DNA of 64,000 nt from Castellaniella hirudinis_A (GTDB lineage: Bacteria; Pseudomonadota; Gammaproteobacteria; Burkholderiales; Burkholderiaceae_B), in NCBI RefSeq assembly GCF_047468865.1, contig NZ_JBLGTV010000006.1, positions 124,001 through 188,000 on the forward strand. The letters are read 5' to 3'. A program made the position numbers and the translations under genes. The notes below the pieces were generated by a model. It was not told the DNA's origin. It searched no databases and was given only the letters and a program-made list of their open reading frames with translations. Within the stretch, counting starts at the first letter, position 1. The number at the start of each line of letters is the position of its first letter. This document shows, in pieces, positions 61,601 to 64,000 of the stretch.

Positions 61601-63229
61601 ATGAATAATAATAATCAAAAACAATCTATCGATCCATTTATCAATGCCTACAATCCTGATTTAATGTCAGAAAAACATAAGAGGCTGTTAAGTGAAGAAG
61701 ACCAAAACAACTATAACCTCAATAGAAAAACACTTTATGCGTTAAGCACGAAGGTTAGGCAATGGCATATTCAATTTGGTAGAGAAGGAAAGAATTACAG
61801 AGGACAAACAATAGATGGAGAAAAGGAACCATTTAAATATCACCCTCAAATAGGCTGTTGTGTTAACCCTCTTAAAAACTTTGATGAAAACAAAAAAAGA
61901 GTGGTGGGCAAAGTAAAACCTACATTTGCTGAAATCAACGGCAGGTGCTATGTCAAAGGTGTTATTTCTTGCCAAAAAAACCAATGTTGCCCTATTTGTG
62001 CTCTTAGGTACGAAATGGAAATGTTGTCTAAGATAAAATTGCTTTTTGAAAGTTTTGACTACAAGAAAAAGAAACTTGACTTGCTTACTTTCACAGCACC
62101 ACATCAAAGACATCAAGCATTAAAAGACATTAAGGATAAAACAGCAAAAGCCATTCACTTAATGAGAACAAAATATGCCAGTAAAGAGATTAAAGAGTTT
62201 TCAGGCTTTGTTGATTTTGTAGGTTCAAAAGAGACAACATATGGAGATAAAAACGGCTGGCATCATCACTTACACGACGCCTGGTTAGTAGATAGAAATA
62301 CTGATCCTGAAAAACTTTTAGAGAAGGTAAAAGATCAATGGTTTAAATGTTGTACTCAGGCAGGATTGCTTCCTAAAAGAATTTCCCCAACAGCAAAAAA
62401 AAATTTTTATGAAAGATCAGTTCAAATAGAAGATGATTACAAATCTTCAAAGTATTTGGCAAAGATGGCTGACACAAGCAAATGGGGGATTGAAAAAGAA
62501 TTGGCAATGGGTTCATCTAAAACAGCCAAAAAGGGAAGATACACACCTTTTGAACTCATTAAATATGATCGTAAAGACCTATGGAGAGAATGGGTTGAGG
62601 CATCATTCAAAACTCATAGAATCCAGTTTGGACCAGTCTTCACAAAAATGCTTGAAGAATTAGAGAAGAAGCAAGCAGAAGAATTAACACCAGAACAAAT
62701 AGAAGCCCAAAGATCAATAGACATCAAACAAATTGAACTAATGAGCGACTGGTACAACATTATCAGGTATAACTACAAGCCTATTATCTTTGAAGCAGTT
62801 GAAAAACTCGATACACTTGAAGAAAAGATCAAAGCAATTGAAAGCCTAATCCAAAAATTAAGAGACAAAAAAGAAAAGAGAAAAGACAATGAGACAGAAC
62901 AATTAATTTCTTACCTTGAAAACGAAGATAGGGAAATAGCAGAAGAAGAGAAAGAAAAAAACTGGGCTGAATATTGTAAATACAATAGTAGGGAAGATAT
63001 AAAAAGGTTTGAAACAATAAGGCAAGAGTTAAGAATTGCTATGTGCCAAGGCAAAAAATATTATGTTTATGGAGATGATACATATATTGTTGATAGAGCC
63101 ATAAATGCTGGTATTACATCTATTACAAGTACACCTTGTTTTGAAGATATTGAAGATCTTGAAGATCTTGAAAATATCAAAGTTGATGATATTGATATTG
63201 ATGAATTAGCTGCCTTGTTTAGCAGTTGA
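61601..63229 (+). CDS. rep: Rolling-circle replication initiator (Rep_1/pUB110-like)
   Basis: 542 residues. Family motifs: a Cys pair SCQKNQCCPICALRYE, motif I LDLLTFTAPHQRH, the metal-binding HUH motif in KNGWHHHLHDAWLVD, and a Tyr-x-x-Lys type catalytic segment in SKYLAKMADTSKWG. The C-terminal half is charged and coiled (EKKQAEELTPEQ...EEKIKAIESLIQKLRDKKEKRK), longer than the smallest Rep proteins, ending in an acidic tail (EDIEDLEDLENIKVDDIDIDELAALF, not functionally known). It would nick the double-strand origin. SD AAGGA precedes the ATG. Confidence 0.87.
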   Translation: MNNNNQKQSIDPFINAYNPDLMSEKHKRLLSEEDQNNYNLNRKTLYALSTKVRQWHIQFGREGKNYRGQTIDGEKEPFKYHPQIGCCVNPLKNFDENKKRVVGKVKPTFAEINGRCYVKGVISCQKNQCCPICALRYEMEMLSKIKLLFESFDYKKKKLDLLTFTAPHQRHQALKDIKDKTAKAIHLMRTKYASKEIKEFSGFVDFVGSKETTYGDKNGWHHHLHDAWLVDRNTDPEKLLEKVKDQWFKCCTQAGLLPKRISPTAKKNFYERSVQIEDDYKSSKYLAKMADTSKWGIEKELAMGSSKTAKKGRYTPFELIKYDRKDLWREWVEASFKTHRIQFGPVFTKMLEELEKKQAEELTPEQIEAQRSIDIKQIELMSDWYNIIRYNYKPIIFEAVEKLDTLEEKIKAIESLIQKLRDKKEKRKDNETEQLISYLENEDREIAEEEKEKNWAEYCKYNSREDIKRFETIRQELRIAMCQGKKYYVYGDDTYIVDRAINAGITSITSTPCFEDIEDLEDLENIKVDDIDIDELAALFSS

Positions 63230-63321
63230 GGTCGTAAGACAAAGAGATCCATTGTCCTTGGACGAGAAGGCCCAGGGGCCGCTAATGGGGTGTGTGTATC
63301 CCCTATCTGCTACAATGAGAG

Positions 63322-63337
63322 GGTAAAGAACTGGTAA
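63322..63337 (+). repeat. End repeat, candidate integrase arm site (right)
   Basis: GGTAAAGAACTGGTAA; one base differs from the left copy. About 65 bp from attR. Confidence 0.5.
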
Positions 63338-63401
63338 GATTTTCAACAACCCAAAACCAGCTAACCACTTGAAAGAAAAGGCTTTTCTGGCTCTGACAGG
63401 T

Positions 63402-63424
63402 AATCCCTCCGTCTCCGCCAGCAA
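63402..63424 (+). repeat. Right attachment site (attR), 23-bp direct repeat
   Basis: Exact 23-bp copy of the tRNA-Ser 3' end; base composition returns to GC-rich just beyond. Confidence 0.92.
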
Positions 63425-63445
63425 AACAAACAAAAGTCCTTTTTT

Positions 63446-64000
63446 TTACAGGGATTTTTGTTTTTCAGCGGTTGCGTACTGCGGTTTTACTGCGGAATTC
63501 GACGAAAGAATCCTGTCCGCAGCAGCCAAATTTCGCCCTTTATCAGCCCCAGGAATCCACTTCGCATAGTCTTTCATCATGACTTGAAGGCTATGAGCGT
63601 GCTGTTTGGACACCCAAACAGGGTCTGCGCCCGCCATGAGCGCCAGCATGACGCTGGTATCCCGGCACTCCTTGGGTGGCCTGTAGCGAATGCTCGCTAT
63701 GCGCAAGGCGGCCTCCCAGCGGCGTCGCTGAACCTGCTCATCGCCCCAGGGCTTCTTTGTGAATGGGCTCCTGAATACGAGGCCACCAGACAGTTGGGTA
63801 ATAGCGCGTTGGCGTTCAACGACTGCGCTGGCGCGTGAATTCAACTCAACCTCACGCTGAACCACTGTTTTGGTACGCTCCTTGTCCTAGCCCAGCACCC
63901 TGGCACGGCGCACCAGCAAGGCGCCGCTCCGAATATCCACATCCTGCCAAAGCAAGGCGACCTTGGTCACCGCTTCGGTATCAATGACGACCTTCAGTTT
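63446..64000 (-). pseudogene. Decayed phage integrase (C-terminal part), cut by window edge
   Basis: In one minus-strand frame from the right edge: KLKVVIDTEAVTKVALLWQDVDI...LLVRRARVLG, then TAG, then DKERTKTVVQREVELNSRA...GGLVF, WEAALRIASIRYRPPKECRDTSVMLALMAGADPVWV, QHAHSLQVMMKDYAKWIPGADKGRN. This is a tyrosine recombinase catalytic domain as in prophage integrases; the amber codon sits at a position that is normally Glu/Gln/Lys-like, and the usual GHS reads AHS. It lies 22 bp from attR with its 3' end toward the tRNA, as expected for a second, older insertion. N-terminal part is outside the window. Confidence 0.75.

Larger units (their letters stand above)
57175..63424 (+). mobile_element. 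Integrative mobilizable element with rolling-circle Rep, about 6.2 kb, at tRNA-Ser
   Basis: The element is bounded by 23-bp direct repeats (57175-57197 and 63402-63424, beginning AATCCCTCCGTC) that correspond to the tRNA-Ser 3' end. Inside, base composition drops abruptly to AT-rich and codon use differs from all flanking genes. Content in order: integrase, small membrane protein and ribbon-helix-helix-like protein (minus strand), iterons and oriT-like region, MobC-like protein, relaxase, A-tract region, rolling-circle Rep. This is a plasmid-like core with an integrase. Foreign origin is clear from composition. Whether it excises or transfers is not shown. Confidence 0.92.

Noticed and set aside
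61742..62116. Minus-strand frame within rep
   Set aside because: Antisense to Rep motifs and without a ribosome site or domain.

Overview
The window is chromosomal DNA of a GC-rich betaproteobacterium. The gene set (three-subunit start of an NAD-dependent formate dehydrogenase, CysB-type regulator, DUF2325 protein, double-length UvrA, cysE with a C-terminal tail, accA-tilS-lysC in a row) suggests Burkholderiales, most likely Alcaligenaceae (relatives of Bordetella, Castellaniella or Pusillimonas). The placement rests on family resemblance, not on a database search.

Layout. 1-3759: formate dehydrogenase genes fdsG-fdsB-fdsA (fdsA cut by the window edge) and a divergent ModE/LysR-like regulator. 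3791-6493: mutS. 6622-9841: an accessory island holding a broken phage-type gene, an IS3-family element with a nonsense-mutated transposase, and a 20-repeat type I-C-like CRISPR array without cas genes; the IS directly abuts a shortened spacer. 9939-13999: an MBOAT acyltransferase plus two SGNH hydrolases, probably an O-acetylation system for a cell-wall polymer. 14177-16684: CysB-type regulator, a DUF2325 protein with a possible Fur box, and an NlpC/P60 lipoprotein. 16768-24407: uvrA (double)-pabB-pabC, translationally coupled at the uvrA/pabB joint. 24484-32525: a 42-residue basic protein, a glycosyltransferase, ettA, an isochorismatase-like hydrolase, three small or exported lipoproteins and a serine hydrolase. 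32644-40436: an IclR regulator divergent from a seven-gene operon pairing a PotABCD-type ABC transporter with a three-subunit flavin amine/imino-acid dehydrogenase. 40437-41078: a gene-free stretch with three diverged modules carrying inverted DnaA-box-like hairpins. 41079-56953: mostly housekeeping (mscS, cysE, trmJ, suhB, a TerC/CorC protein, lpxH, ppi, cysS, alkA, accA, tilS, lysC, tRNA-Arg, SpmA/SpmB-like protein).

57101-63424: a tRNA-Ser gene carries an AT-rich integrative element of about 6.2 kb, bounded by 23-bp direct repeats. It encodes a tyrosine integrase, a small membrane protein, a ribbon-helix-helix-like protein with its own iteron-bearing promoter, an oriT-like region with MobC-like protein and relaxase, two blocks of periodic A-tracts, and a rolling-circle Rep protein. 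It reads as a small mobilizable plasmid that has become integrative. Beyond attR lies the decayed integrase of a second element, so the tRNA-Ser site appears to have been used at least twice.

Most promising for follow-up: the integrative/rolling-circle/mobilizable element with its iteron operon, the DnaA-box modules at 40.5-41.0 kb, and the IS-truncated orphan CRISPR array.
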